Source: Muribaculaceae bacterium
GTDB taxonomy: Bacteria > Bacteroidota > Bacteroidia > Bacteroidales > Muribaculaceae
DNA: 5,966 bases
Direction: 5' to 3'
Assembly (NCBI GenBank): GCA_029052265.1
Contig: JAIDJJ010000655.1
Span: forward strand, 1-5,966
Part shown: piece by piece, positions 1-5,966 of the stretch
How positions within the stretch are numbered: position 1 is the stretch's first letter
Layout: each line of letters begins with the position of its first letter
Notes under the pieces: generated by a model
The model's input: the letters and a program-made list of their open reading frames with translations, nothing else
What the model was told of the DNA's origin: nothing
Databases searched by the model: none
Made by a program: the position numbers and the translations under genes

Positions 1-238
1 ACCTATAGAAGTTGAAGGGGGAGAACCGGAAAGAGTTGTGGTCACTTTCCTCGGAAAATCCCAGTACAAGATTGATGATAAGGTTTATCCTACATATGAA
101 ATGCAGTTTGAATATAGTTATCATGGAGAAATGAGCGGTTATCCTGTGAAGGCGCAGGTAGGAGTGGACGACCGAATCCCGTTGTTGTTGAGCTCTACAC
201 TTCCGGCAGGACATGTCGAGATGATCTATAACCCGTGA
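1..238 (+). CDS. C-terminal end of a hypothetical protein, possibly DUF3108-like (5' partial)
   Basis: The reading frame is open from base 2 to the TGA at 236-238, so this is the last 78 residues of a gene that starts before the window. The first in-frame GTG or ATG is not a credible start because coding character runs to the edge. The visible part reads as alternating beta-strand segments (VVVTFLGKSQYKID, YEMQFEYSYHGE) and ends with VDDRIPLLLSSTLPAGHVEM. That ending, a strand with a D-D/N-R/H-x-P-hydrophobic run followed by a small-residue turn, resembles the end of DUF3108-type periplasmic or lipid-interacting proteins of Bacteroidales. This family call is inference from pattern memory and is weak; that the stretch is coding is much surer. 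No strong terminator follows it, and 219 AT-rich bases separate it from the next gene start. Confidence 0.7.
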   Translation, partial: PIEVEGGEPERVVVTFLGKSQYKIDDKVYPTYEMQFEYSYHGEMSGYPVKAQVGVDDRIPLLLSSTLPAGHVEMIYNP

Positions 239-334
239 CACTTTTTAAAGTAAGGATTATTAACATTAAGAATCAATCGTTCTGTGCGGGATAGGGCGTA
301 TGCAATCCAATTTGTCAAGATGATATGATAATGA

Positions 335-360
335 ATCCATTCAGATGGATATGCTTGCAT
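335..360. repeat. Two adjacent small inverted repeats upstream of the promoter
   Basis: ATCCAT (335-340), TCAG, ATGGAT (345-350) is a perfect 6-base inverted repeat with a 4-base centre. Immediately after it, ATGC-TT-GCAT (351-360) is a second one. They lie 42 bases before the -33 element of the promoter at 402-432, where an operator or activator site could be. No U-rich run follows, so this is not an intrinsic terminator for the upstream gene. The rest of the 239-457 gap is AT-rich and shows no open frame of note. Short repeats of this size can occur by chance in such sequence. Confidence 0.3.
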
Positions 361-401
361 CAACAATAAGTTTAGATGTGTTGAATATATTTTAATGAAA
401 T

Positions 402-432
402 TTTGTAATTCTAATAATTCTTTTTAGATTTG
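402..432 (+). promoter_or_regulatory. Bacteroidetes-type housekeeping promoter (-33 TTTG / -7 TAnnTTTG)
   Basis: TTTG at 402-405 and TAGATTTG at 425-432 are separated by 19 bases. This matches the Bacteroidetes primary-sigma consensus (TTTG, about 19-21 bases, TAnnTTTG) at every specified base. Transcription would start around 438-442, giving a leader of about 16-20 bases before the ATG at 458. The leader is A/T-rich with no Shine-Dalgarno sequence, as is normal in this phylum. It drives the small gene at 458-670 and, if the terminator at 685-717 leaks, also the GLPGLI and barrel genes downstream. Confidence 0.75.
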
Positions 433-457
433 CAATGTTTTCTTAAAATTAACGCAT

Positions 458-670
458 ATGAAGAAATTTATTATTTTGGGTGTTGTGACACTCGTTTTGG
501 GAGTTGCTGTTGTTGGGGCAAATAGAATTTATTGGACTTGCTGCTGAGTGCCGGTGCAGACTGTTGATCAGGATTATTTCGATAAGCCTGAGGATAATAA
601 AGATTTTGAGGAAGATTTGAATGCGATTTACTGCAATGATGATTGTTCTGGACCACGTGAATCCAATTGA
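458..670 (+). pseudogene. Small Cys-containing secreted or membrane-anchored peptide gene with an in-frame TGA at codon 30
   Basis: From the ATG at 458 the frame encodes a Lys-rich start and a hydrophobic segment (MKKFIILGVVTLVLGVAVVG), then ANRIYWTCC and a TGA at 545-547. In the same frame it continues for 40 more codons (VPVQTVDQDYFDKPEDNKDF, then an acidic stretch, C59 and C63) to a second TGA at 668-670. The N-terminus looks like a signal peptide or single membrane anchor; the tail is acidic and has a CxxxC spacing after the CC pair. A perfect promoter and a strong terminator flank it tightly, so it is a self-contained transcription unit. Readings: a recent nonsense mutation (TGG, CGA or TGC to TGA), a complete 29-residue peptide, or recoding. 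A restart at GTG 548 would give an unsecreted tail. The layout recalls Bacteroidales small exported peptide precursors such as the NVEALA group, but no NVEALA motif is present and I do not recognise the family. Confidence 0.55.
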
Positions 671-684
671 TTCTCAAGATGCTT

Positions 685-717
685 AAAAGACGAAGAAAAA
701 CTTTTTTTCGTCTTTTT
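685..717 (+). terminator. Rho-independent terminator after the small peptide gene
   Basis: AAAAGACGAA (685-694) is the perfect reverse complement of TTCGTCTTTT (707-716). The A-run 696-700 and T-run 702-706 can extend the stem inward past the unpaired G695. The stem ends in a T-run (713-717). It begins 14 bases after the last stop of the small gene and ends 34 bases before the ATG of the GLPGLI gene. The A-rich left arm would give a U-tract on the opposite strand too, but no minus-strand gene ends here. Confidence 0.8.
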
Positions 718-751
718 AATACATAATATCAACCAGCTCCATTTTTACGTT

Positions 752-1588
752 ATGAGACGATATCGTATATTTGTTGTTTCTGTTTTGATGATAATTTTTG
801 CCGGTTTTGCGTTTGCACAGGAACCGAAAAAATTAAAAAGGCTTAAGCCTTCCCAATATGAGATTGTTGATACCAGCAGACTTGCCGTTATATATGTTCA
901 TCGGACTTATGATCCGGTTTTGGATGTGGCTAAGGCTCCCGATGAAATGCTGTTGCTTGGAGATAAATTCAGTATGTATCGTTCGTATGGTAGGTACAGA
1001 CTTGATTCGTTATTAAACAAGAATCCGGATATGACCTATGAAGAGTATGGAAAATATAATAAAGAATTTGATGGTTTTCCAGATAATTTGATTAAATCAT
1101 ACGATTCCGGGATGTTGCAATTTGGCGGATGGATTTTTATGAATAACTACAAATATACTGAAGAAATTCCCAAAATCCAATGGAAGCTTGCCAAAGGTAC
1201 GGAAACCATATTGGGAAAGAAATGTCGCATGGCGACCTGTAGATTCAGGGGAAGGGATTGGACGGCATGGTATTGTCCTGACATACCTATAAGTGAAGGA
1301 CCGTGGAAATTCGGAGGATTGCCGGGAGTTATACTTAAAATGGAAGATTCAAAAGGGGAACACCTGATAGAAGCTACAGAGATACGTCAGGCTTCGATAC
1401 CCTTTGGGTATCCTCAAAAATTGTATGTTAAGAGTACACGGGAAAAGTTCTTGAAAGAATTGGCAGACTATAAGAATGACCCTGTGAAATCTTTTGAGTC
1501 GGTAGGCACAGTAGCGAAAGACAAGGAGGGCAATATAATTCGTCCAAGTCGAAAGAAACTGTTCTACAACCCCATCGAATTGGAATAA
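752..1588 (+). CDS. GLPGLI family secreted protein
   Basis: This 278-residue protein begins with a clear Sec signal peptide (Arg-Arg start, hydrophobic residues 6-21, likely cut after AFA at 22 before QEPKK), so it should act in the periplasm or envelope. The family signature is at residues 166-195: R-G-R-D-W-T-A-W-Y, then P-I-S-E-G-P-W-K-F-G and GLPGVI (189-194), a close variant of the name-giving GLPGLI motif. The length is usual for the family, which is confined largely to Bacteroidota and has no established biochemical role. Cys158, Cys163 and Cys175 lie in the conserved core. The ATG at 752 is chosen because it gives an intact signal peptide; there is no Shine-Dalgarno motif. The stop is 2 bases before the barrel protein's ATG, so the two are almost certainly co-transcribed and probably work together at the outer membrane. 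No convincing promoter lies between the terminator at 685-717 and this start. Confidence 0.9.
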   Translation: MRRYRIFVVSVLMIIFAGFAFAQEPKKLKRLKPSQYEIVDTSRLAVIYVHRTYDPVLDVAKAPDEMLLLGDKFSMYRSYGRYRLDSLLNKNPDMTYEEYGKYNKEFDGFPDNLIKSYDSGMLQFGGWIFMNNYKYTEEIPKIQWKLAKGTETILGKKCRMATCRFRGRDWTAWYCPDIPISEGPWKFGGLPGVILKMEDSKGEHLIEATEIRQASIPFGYPQKLYVKSTREKFLKELADYKNDPVKSFESVGTVAKDKEGNIIRPSRKKLFYNPIELE

Positions 1589-1590
1589 AT

Positions 1591-4179
1591 ATGAAAAATT
1601 TTCCTGACAGAATCCTTGTATTTATTTTGGTTACGGTCATTGCAATGACCGTAAGCGGAAAGACGATTACCGGCATTGTTTCAAACGAGGACTATGTTCC
1701 GATCAAAGGGGTTATCGTTCAACTTATCGAAGGGGAAGATCCAATCGATTTTATGACTACCGGAGGAGACGGCAAGTTTAGTTTCAACACAGACACCGTT
1801 TCAAATGGTATGATATTATCTTTCTCTCTCTTGGATTATGAAAGTCAGGAAGTAGTTGTCAGTGAAGATTCCGTCTACAATGTCGTGCTGATGAAAAAGG
1901 GTACGGATCTTGCAGAATTTGTAGTCCGTGCCCCCCATACCAGGGTCAAAGGAGACACTATAGTGTATGATGTTGCATCGTTGACATCCAAATCCGACAG
2001 AAATATAGGCGACATTATCCGTAAGTTGCCGGGAGTCACAATTTCCGGAAATGTCATATATTATGATGGGGAGCCGATCAACCGTTTTTATATCGAAGAC
2101 ATGAACATGCTCGGCGGTTCATATTCTGTGGCAGCCAACAATATAAACCCGGAAGACATAAAAAGTATCAGTGTCTACGAACGCCATCAGCCGAAGAAAG
2201 TGTTGAAAGATGTCGAGTTTACTGACCGTGCGGCATTAAATCTCACATTGAAGAAAAAAAGGATGCTCCGGCCTATCGGTTTTGTGAAAGCGGGCGGAGG
2301 TGCGGGAGACAGGATGTTGTATGATGCCGATGTATACGGGATGCTCATATCTCCGACAAACCAATCATTGTTGGCTGCCGGAGGAAACAATGCCGGAAGG
2401 GTCTACGGAACCATGAGTGAGACAGGAGGGGAGACAAGAAATTACAATTTATGCAGCGACATAGTCAACCTCTATCCTTTGGGATCTGCATCTCTTCCCG
2501 TTGCCAGATACTACAACAATAACTCTGCAAAAGTGAATGCAAGCTCACTTTTCAAAATCAACCGCGACTATACAATGACCTCGCGTGTAGGCTACTCATT
2601 CGATAAAGACAATTATTCAAACGCTACTTATACTGAGTATCTCGGTACCGGAGAAGATAACGTGATTTATAGCGATGAGGGCACGTCATGGTTCGCCAAT
2701 CATCGCGTAAACGCGTGTATAAATCTGGAAAGCAATTCAGAATCTTTCTATCTTTTGAATGAATTGTATTTTCAAGGGAAATTTTCTGACAATGACTACA
2801 GGATATGCAATGACAGAACTGTCATGCAGTCGCTCTCCAACCGTGATTTCCTTGTGGAAGACCGATTCAACAGTATCATACGCAAAGGAGGCAATGTATT
2901 CGATGTCGGGGCAAGAATGACTTTTTCAACATCTCCCCACAACAGGATGACTGTTGTGGACAACACTTCGGAGGTTCCGTATATTTCGCAGATACTGAAA
3001 GGGAATACATTCTTCTCTACGTTCACCGCGAAGTATACAAGCGTGTGGGATACATTCAGTTTCGGAGGAGATGCCAATGCCGATATATCCTTAGATTCTT
3101 TCAAATCGGATGAAGGAGACAGTGATATGTTTGTCGGTACTAATGAGGAACATGGATACAAGATAGGTGTCTTTTTAAGACCTTTCTTTTCGTTTGATAT
3201 CGGGAGGTTGAAGTGGCGGACAGAGATTCCGGTTTCATTTCATACAATACGGTATAAGGATGTTGTTGATAATCGGATATATTCCGATAGCCGTCCGTAT
3301 ATTGACTTTTCGAGCAATCTTCTATGGAAAATGTCGGTCTATATATCATTGCAGGGTGGATTTTCATTGAGACATGATTACGGAGGACTGAGAGATTTTA
3401 TTGATAATCCTCTTTATACCTCTTATCGCACGGAGACCGTGTTGGGAACGGGGGCGTTGTCTTCTTCCGGTTCAAAGAGAGGAAACGTGATGTTGCGGTA
3501 TTCAAATCCGTTGAACGGTCTCAACACTTCACTGAGGTTGTCGTGCGGCCGTACTGACCGTAATCAACTGTCGTCATCAGTGGTGAGCGAGACGGAAGAG
3601 ACTGTCTCTTCCATTGAGAGGCGCAACAGGATAAATACTTTCTCCTGGGCGATAGACGCCGCCAAGCGGATGCATAATGTAGTGGTAAAGGTATCGGGCA
3701 ACGGAATGGCTTCGCAAAGGGAGGCTATGCGTCAGAACCGTGATCTTACCGTCGATTCACGTTTCCGGACAGTCTCGGCGACATTGCTCACTTATTTCCT
3801 GTCAGACAGGCTGAACATGGATGTTACGGCGGTATATTCGGGAATTGAACAGAGAATAAAGGCTACCGGCACTAAAACTGACCAAAGCAACGTGAACTGT
3901 AATTTCAAGATTTCAGGGTTCGTTATTCCGTATCTGGAATTGTATTCCTCCGTGGCGTTTGAGCGCAGCCGGCTGGCTGAAGGTGGCAATAGGGGATATG
4001 TGTTTCTGGATGCAGGGATGAGGTTGAAAAAAAGAAAATTTGAAATCGAACTGAAGGGTGCGAATCTCACGGATGAACGGGTCTATGAATATAGTATCAC
4101 ACGCAGTCTTGACATCGGCACCTATCGTTATGCACTGCGCCCGTTGGAAGTCATCGCCACATTCAAATGGATGTTCTGA
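1591..4179 (+). CDS. Outer-membrane beta-barrel protein with carboxypeptidase-regulatory-like and plug-like domains (TonB-dependent receptor-like)
   Basis: This 862-residue protein has a signal peptide (residues 1-23, ending VSG). A carboxypeptidase-regulatory-like beta-sandwich follows at about 24-102 (ITGIVSNEDYVPIKGVIVQL, GGDGKFSF, then the closing strand before MKKG). A linker leads to a plug-like domain at about 110-222, containing V-K-G-D-T-I-V-Y, IGDIIRKLPGV (139-149), YYDGEPINRFYIEDMNMLGG and DRAALNLTLKKK. From about 228 to the end the sequence is a long series of amphipathic beta-strands and ends in F, the usual outer-membrane insertion signal. The order and size fit the Bacteroidota TonB-dependent-receptor-like proteins often encoded beside GLPGLI proteins. 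They differ from SusC: there is no SusD partner here and no clear TonB box. The ligand cannot be told. It is translationally adjacent to the GLPGLI gene (2-base gap). A perfect palindrome sits in its signal-peptide codons (1631-1654). Function as transport versus surface assembly is open. Confidence 0.9.
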   Translation: MKNFPDRILVFILVTVIAMTVSGKTITGIVSNEDYVPIKGVIVQLIEGEDPIDFMTTGGDGKFSFNTDTVSNGMILSFSLLDYESQEVVVSEDSVYNVVLMKKGTDLAEFVVRAPHTRVKGDTIVYDVASLTSKSDRNIGDIIRKLPGVTISGNVIYYDGEPINRFYIEDMNMLGGSYSVAANNINPEDIKSISVYERHQPKKVLKDVEFTDRAALNLTLKKKRMLRPIGFVKAGGGAGDRMLYDADVYGMLISPTNQSLLAAGGNNAGRVYGTMSETGGETRNYNLCSDIVNLYPLGSASLPVARYYNNNSAKVNASSLFKINRDYTMTSRVGYSFDKDNYSNATYTEYLGTGEDNVIYSDEGTSWFANHRVNACINLESNSESFYLLNELYFQGKFSDNDYRICNDRTVMQSLSNRDFLVEDRFNSIIRKGGNVFDVGARMTFSTSPHNRMTVVDNTSEVPYISQILKGNTFFSTFTAKYTSVWDTFSFGGDANADISLDSFKSDEGDSDMFVGTNEEHGYKIGVFLRPFFSFDIGRLKWRTEIPVSFHTIRYKDVVDNRIYSDSRPYIDFSSNLLWKMSVYISLQGGFSLRHDYGGLRDFIDNPLYTSYRTETVLGTGALSSSGSKRGNVMLRYSNPLNGLNTSLRLSCGRTDRNQLSSSVVSETEETVSSIERRNRINTFSWAIDAAKRMHNVVVKVSGNGMASQREAMRQNRDLTVDSRFRTVSATLLTYFLSDRLNMDVTAVYSGIEQRIKATGTKTDQSNVNCNFKISGFVIPYLELYSSVAFERSRLAEGGNRGYVFLDAGMRLKKRKFEIELKGANLTDERVYEYSITRSLDIGTYRYALRPLEVIATFKWMF
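1631..1654. repeat. Perfect 24-base palindrome in the signal-peptide codons of the barrel gene
   Basis: The left half TTACGGTCATTG (1631-1642) is the exact reverse complement of the right half CAATGACCGTAA (1643-1654). It covers codons 14-22 of the barrel gene (residues VTVIAMTVS), so both DNA strands encode the peptide TVIAMTV. In the mRNA it can fold as a stem of about 10 base pairs with a UGCA loop, starting 40 bases after the ATG. No T-run follows, so it is not a terminator. A dimeric-protein binding site, an mRNA hairpin, or chance are all possible. Confidence 0.6.
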
Positions 4180-4202
4180 TCTCCTGTGACTCTAAAAATG
4201 AT

Positions 4203-4242
4203 TGCGGCTGTGTCAAAAAAAATTTATTACGACACAACCGCA
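4203..4242. terminator. Hairpin between convergent operons, likely terminator
   Basis: TGCGGCTGTGTC (4203-4214) pairs with GACACAACCGCA (4231-4242) with one C-A mismatch and a 16-base A/T-rich loop. It is the only strong structure in the 109-base gap between the barrel gene stop (4179) and the oxidoreductase stop (4289). Read on the minus strand, the stem is followed within 5 bases by a run of five T's (complement of 4193-4197), so it fits best as the terminator of the uxuA-oxidoreductase operon. On the plus strand only a weak T-rich stretch follows, so termination of the barrel operon here is possible but less clear. Confidence 0.6.
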
Positions 4243-4288
4243 TTAACGTATTTAAGTGTGGTTTGCTAAGATTTAATGTAATGGTGAA

Positions 4289-5101
4289 TTACATTGCGAA
4301 AGCGTTGAACCCGCCATCAACGACGGCTACCGTGCCGGTCACGAATGATGACGCGTCGCTGATAAGATACTGGATGGTGCCGCACAGTTCCTCAGGCTTC
4401 CCGAATCGCTTGAAGGGAGTCTGTCGGATCACGTCTTCTCCTCTTTCGGTGAGACTTCCGTCTTCATTTGTCAACAAGGCGCGGTTCTGGTTGGTGATAA
4501 AGAATCCCGGGGCGATAGCGTTCACGCGTATTTCAGGAGTGAACTTGGTCGCAACTTCATTTGCAAGGAATTGGGTGAAATTGCTTATCCCTGCTTTGGC
4601 GGCGGCGTATCCCATTACTCTTGTCATGGGGCGGAATGCAGCCATTGAGGAGAAATTCACTACAGCTCCTTTGCCTCTTTCCACCATTGGCTTGAGGAAA
4701 ATCTGGGTAGGCAGCACGGTGCCTGTCAGGTTGACACCGAGAACTTTCTGAAAGGCATCAATGTCGATATCGAAGAAATTTTTACCCGGGGGGATTGTCG
4801 CACCCGGCATGTTGCCTCCTGCAGCGTTCAGAAGAGCGTCGATACATCCGTATTTTGCAAGAATATCGTCACAATTCTGTTGGAGCACTCCCGCATCGAG
4901 TACATCGGTAGTGAGAAACATAGCGTCGCCTCCGGCAGCCAGAATTTCATTTACAATTGTTTCGCCTTCATCTTTCCGGCGACCGAGAATCGCTACCTTC
5001 GCCCCTTCAGAAGCGAGATGGCGGCTGATGCATGAGCCGAGAACTCCCGTGCCGCCTGTGATCACAACAACCTTATCTTTTACTGAAAACAGTTCGTTCA
5101 T
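4289..5101 (-). CDS. uxuB: SDR-type D-mannonate oxidoreductase (fructuronate reductase, UxuB/YjmF type)
   Basis: This is a 270-residue classical short-chain dehydrogenase/reductase. The nucleotide-binding motif is TGGTGVLG at residues 15-22. NAAGG is at 92-96, the active-site Asn at N124 (VNLTG), and the catalytic Ser-Tyr-Lys at S152, Y165 and K169. The stretch PGFFITNQNRALL near 198-210, the following DGSLTERG and the end VVDGGFNAF are typical of the SDR subgroup that holds Bacillus subtilis UxuB/YjmF, which is unrelated in fold family to E. coli UxuB. The expected reaction is NAD(P)H-dependent interconversion of D-fructuronate and D-mannonate in the cytoplasm. The position 12 bases downstream of uxuA on the same strand supports this, since the product feeds the dehydratase. 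The start ATG (5101-5099) is preceded by an A-rich, Shine-Dalgarno-free stretch. Other sugar-alcohol specificity cannot be excluded from sequence alone. Confidence 0.85.
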   Translation of the reverse strand: MNELFSVKDKVVVITGGTGVLGSCISRHLASEGAKVAILGRRKDEGETIVNEILAAGGDAMFLTTDVLDAGVLQQNCDDILAKYGCIDALLNAAGGNMPGATIPPGKNFFDIDIDAFQKVLGVNLTGTVLPTQIFLKPMVERGKGAVVNFSSMAAFRPMTRVMGYAAAKAGISNFTQFLANEVATKFTPEIRVNAIAPGFFITNQNRALLTNEDGSLTERGEDVIRQTPFKRFGKPEELCGTIQYLISDASSFVTGTVAVVDGGFNAFAM

Positions 5102-5113
5102 TTTATTGATTTT

Positions 5114-5966
5114 TTATTTTGTTTCTGTTGCCATTGTCGCCATCACTCCGGAAATCTCACCGAGGGCGAGCATCCTTCCATGGAAAGAATATCCGGCGTT
5201 ATATCCCATCTTTTCATCCCCGAGCATGAGAGGGGCGTGATCCACACGCATAGGCACTCCGGGACGAGTCTGCTCAAAAATACGCACCACTTCTATAAGA
5301 CGTGGATCAAGATGGCTCGATTCCTTGAAATCACCGCCAGGCATTACTGTACATATGCGGGCATGGACGAAATGGGTGCGTGCCGCATATTTCCTTGCAA
5401 GCCCGACCACATCGTTGTGTGCCCCTGCGCTTAAAGATCCGGCACAGAAAGTCAATCCGTTATGGGGATTCGGCACCGCTTCCAAAAACTTACGGATATC
5501 TTCGTCACATGTCACTATTCTTGGTAGCCCGAGAATCTGGAGCGGCGGATCGTCAGGATGGACACACATGTCTATCCCGTATTCGTCACACACAGGCATT
5601 ATGGCATTGAGGAAATATGTCATGTTGTCGCGGAGGGTGTCTGCATCGATCCCCTCATAGAGTTTAAGAAGATCACGGAACTTCCCTACAGGGTCAAGAT
5701 CCCCTTCAGAAATATTTCCGTTGACAAACCCCTGAGTCTTGACAATGATATTATCTACCAGGCGTTTTTCAGCTTCCGGATTCATGAGAGGCTTCACTTC
5801 CTCATTCATGCGCCGGAGGGTTGCCTCATCATAATCTTTTTCGGCATCTTTTCTATTAAGGATGTGGATGTCGAAATAGGCAAACTCAGCCCGGTTGAAA
5901 TATAAGTTGGAAGTGCCGTCGGGATTCGGGTATTCAAGGGCGGTGCGAGCCCAGTCAAGGACAGGC
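5114..5966 (-). CDS. uxuA: Mannonate dehydratase UxuA (5' end beyond the window)
   Basis: The frame is open from the window edge (first full codon at 5965) to the TAA at 5116-5114, giving 283 visible residues starting PVLDWARTALEYP. The Met at 5809 is internal, because the preceding 52 residues are clearly UxuA-like (for example FDIHILNRKDAEKDYDEATL). UxuA proteins are about 390-400 residues, so roughly 110 N-terminal residues are missing. Visible conserved blocks, by fragment residue number, are CVHPDDPP (134-141), NGLTFCAGS (C174), FVHAR (H201) and RVDHAP (D242, H243). The Cys, His and Asp of these blocks match the metal-binding and catalytic residues of the family. UxuA dehydrates D-mannonate to 2-keto-3-deoxy-D-gluconate, using a divalent metal such as Mn2+ or Fe2+, in cytoplasmic glucuronate breakdown. 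It is the first visible gene of the minus-strand operon, followed after 12 bases by the SDR mannonate oxidoreductase; any operon promoter is outside the window. Confidence 0.95.
   Translation of the reverse strand, partial: PVLDWARTALEYPNPDGTSNLYFNRAEFAYFDIHILNRKDAEKDYDEATLRRMNEEVKPLMNPEAEKRLVDNIIVKTQGFVNGNISEGDLDPVGKFRDLLKLYEGIDADTLRDNMTYFLNAIMPVCDEYGIDMCVHPDDPPLQILGLPRIVTCDEDIRKFLEAVPNPHNGLTFCAGSLSAGAHNDVVGLARKYAARTHFVHARICTVMPGGDFKESSHLDPRLIEVVRIFEQTRPGVPMRVDHAPLMLGDEKMGYNAGYSFHGRMLALGEISGVMATMATETK

Noticed and set aside
545..580. Selenocysteine insertion at the in-frame TGA
   Set aside because: The bases just after the TGA form only short weak pairings (for example CTGC 541-544 with GCAG 556-559), not a convincing bacterial SECIS stem-loop, and selenocysteine machinery is uncommon in Bacteroidales as far as I know. 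A nonsense mutation or genuine stop is simpler.
471..677. Minus-strand open frame of 68 codons
   Set aside because: It is antisense to the small peptide gene, has a Gln/Ser/Asn-rich low-complexity translation, and overlaps the promoter-driven plus-strand unit.
742..773. TATATTTG at 766-773 with a TTTTT run 19 bases upstream, a promoter-like match
   Set aside because: Its start point would fall near 780, inside the signal-peptide codons of the GLPGLI gene. The next Met (788) would leave a signal peptide that is too short. Probably chance in AT-rich coding sequence.
2796..3367. Minus-strand open frames at 2796-3161 and 3140-3367 inside the barrel gene
   Set aside because: They are antisense to a continuous beta-barrel coding frame and show no signal peptide or recognisable motif.
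4167..5240. Plus-strand open frames at 4167-4751 and 4761-5240
   Set aside because: They are antisense shadows of the SDR oxidoreductase and uxuA, which have full family motifs on the minus strand.
5325..5905. Several plus-strand open frames opposite uxuA
   Set aside because: They overlap each other in different frames, have no family-like features, and lie antisense to clearly conserved UxuA blocks.

Overview
The window looks like a chromosomal segment of a Bacteroidales bacterium (phylum Bacteroidota). The signs are a GLPGLI-family secreted protein encoded next to a carboxypeptidase-regulatory-domain outer-membrane barrel protein, AT-rich upstream regions without Shine-Dalgarno motifs, and one perfect match to the Bacteroidetes promoter form (TTTG, 19-base spacer, TAnnTTTG). 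Genus cannot be fixed from the sequence; a gut lineage such as Bacteroides or Muribaculaceae is a guess.

Left part (1-751). The 3' end of a plus-strand gene (1-238) is followed by a 219-base AT-rich gap with two small adjacent inverted repeats (335-360) and a textbook promoter (402-432). This promoter serves a very small gene (458-670) with a hydrophobic N-terminus, a Cys-Cys pair and an acidic, Cys-containing tail. Its frame is broken by a single in-frame TGA at codon 30. A strong intrinsic terminator (685-717) follows.

Middle (752-4179). Two plus-strand genes 2 bases apart form an envelope operon: a GLPGLI-family protein (752-1588) and an 862-residue outer-membrane beta-barrel protein with an N-terminal carboxypeptidase-regulatory-like domain and a plug-like domain (1591-4179). 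I find no clear promoter between the terminator and this pair, so it may depend partly on readthrough from the small gene. A perfect 24-base palindrome lies in the signal-peptide codons of the barrel gene (1631-1654).

Right part (4180-5966). A hairpin (4203-4242) separates the envelope operon from a convergent minus-strand operon for hexuronate catabolism: mannonate dehydratase uxuA (5' end outside the window) and, 12 bases downstream, an SDR-type D-mannonate oxidoreductase (UxuB/YjmF type). Together these convert D-fructuronate through D-mannonate to 2-keto-3-deoxygluconate. This part is ordinary metabolism. The unusual part is the promoter / tiny peptide gene / terminator / GLPGLI / outer-membrane barrel arrangement.
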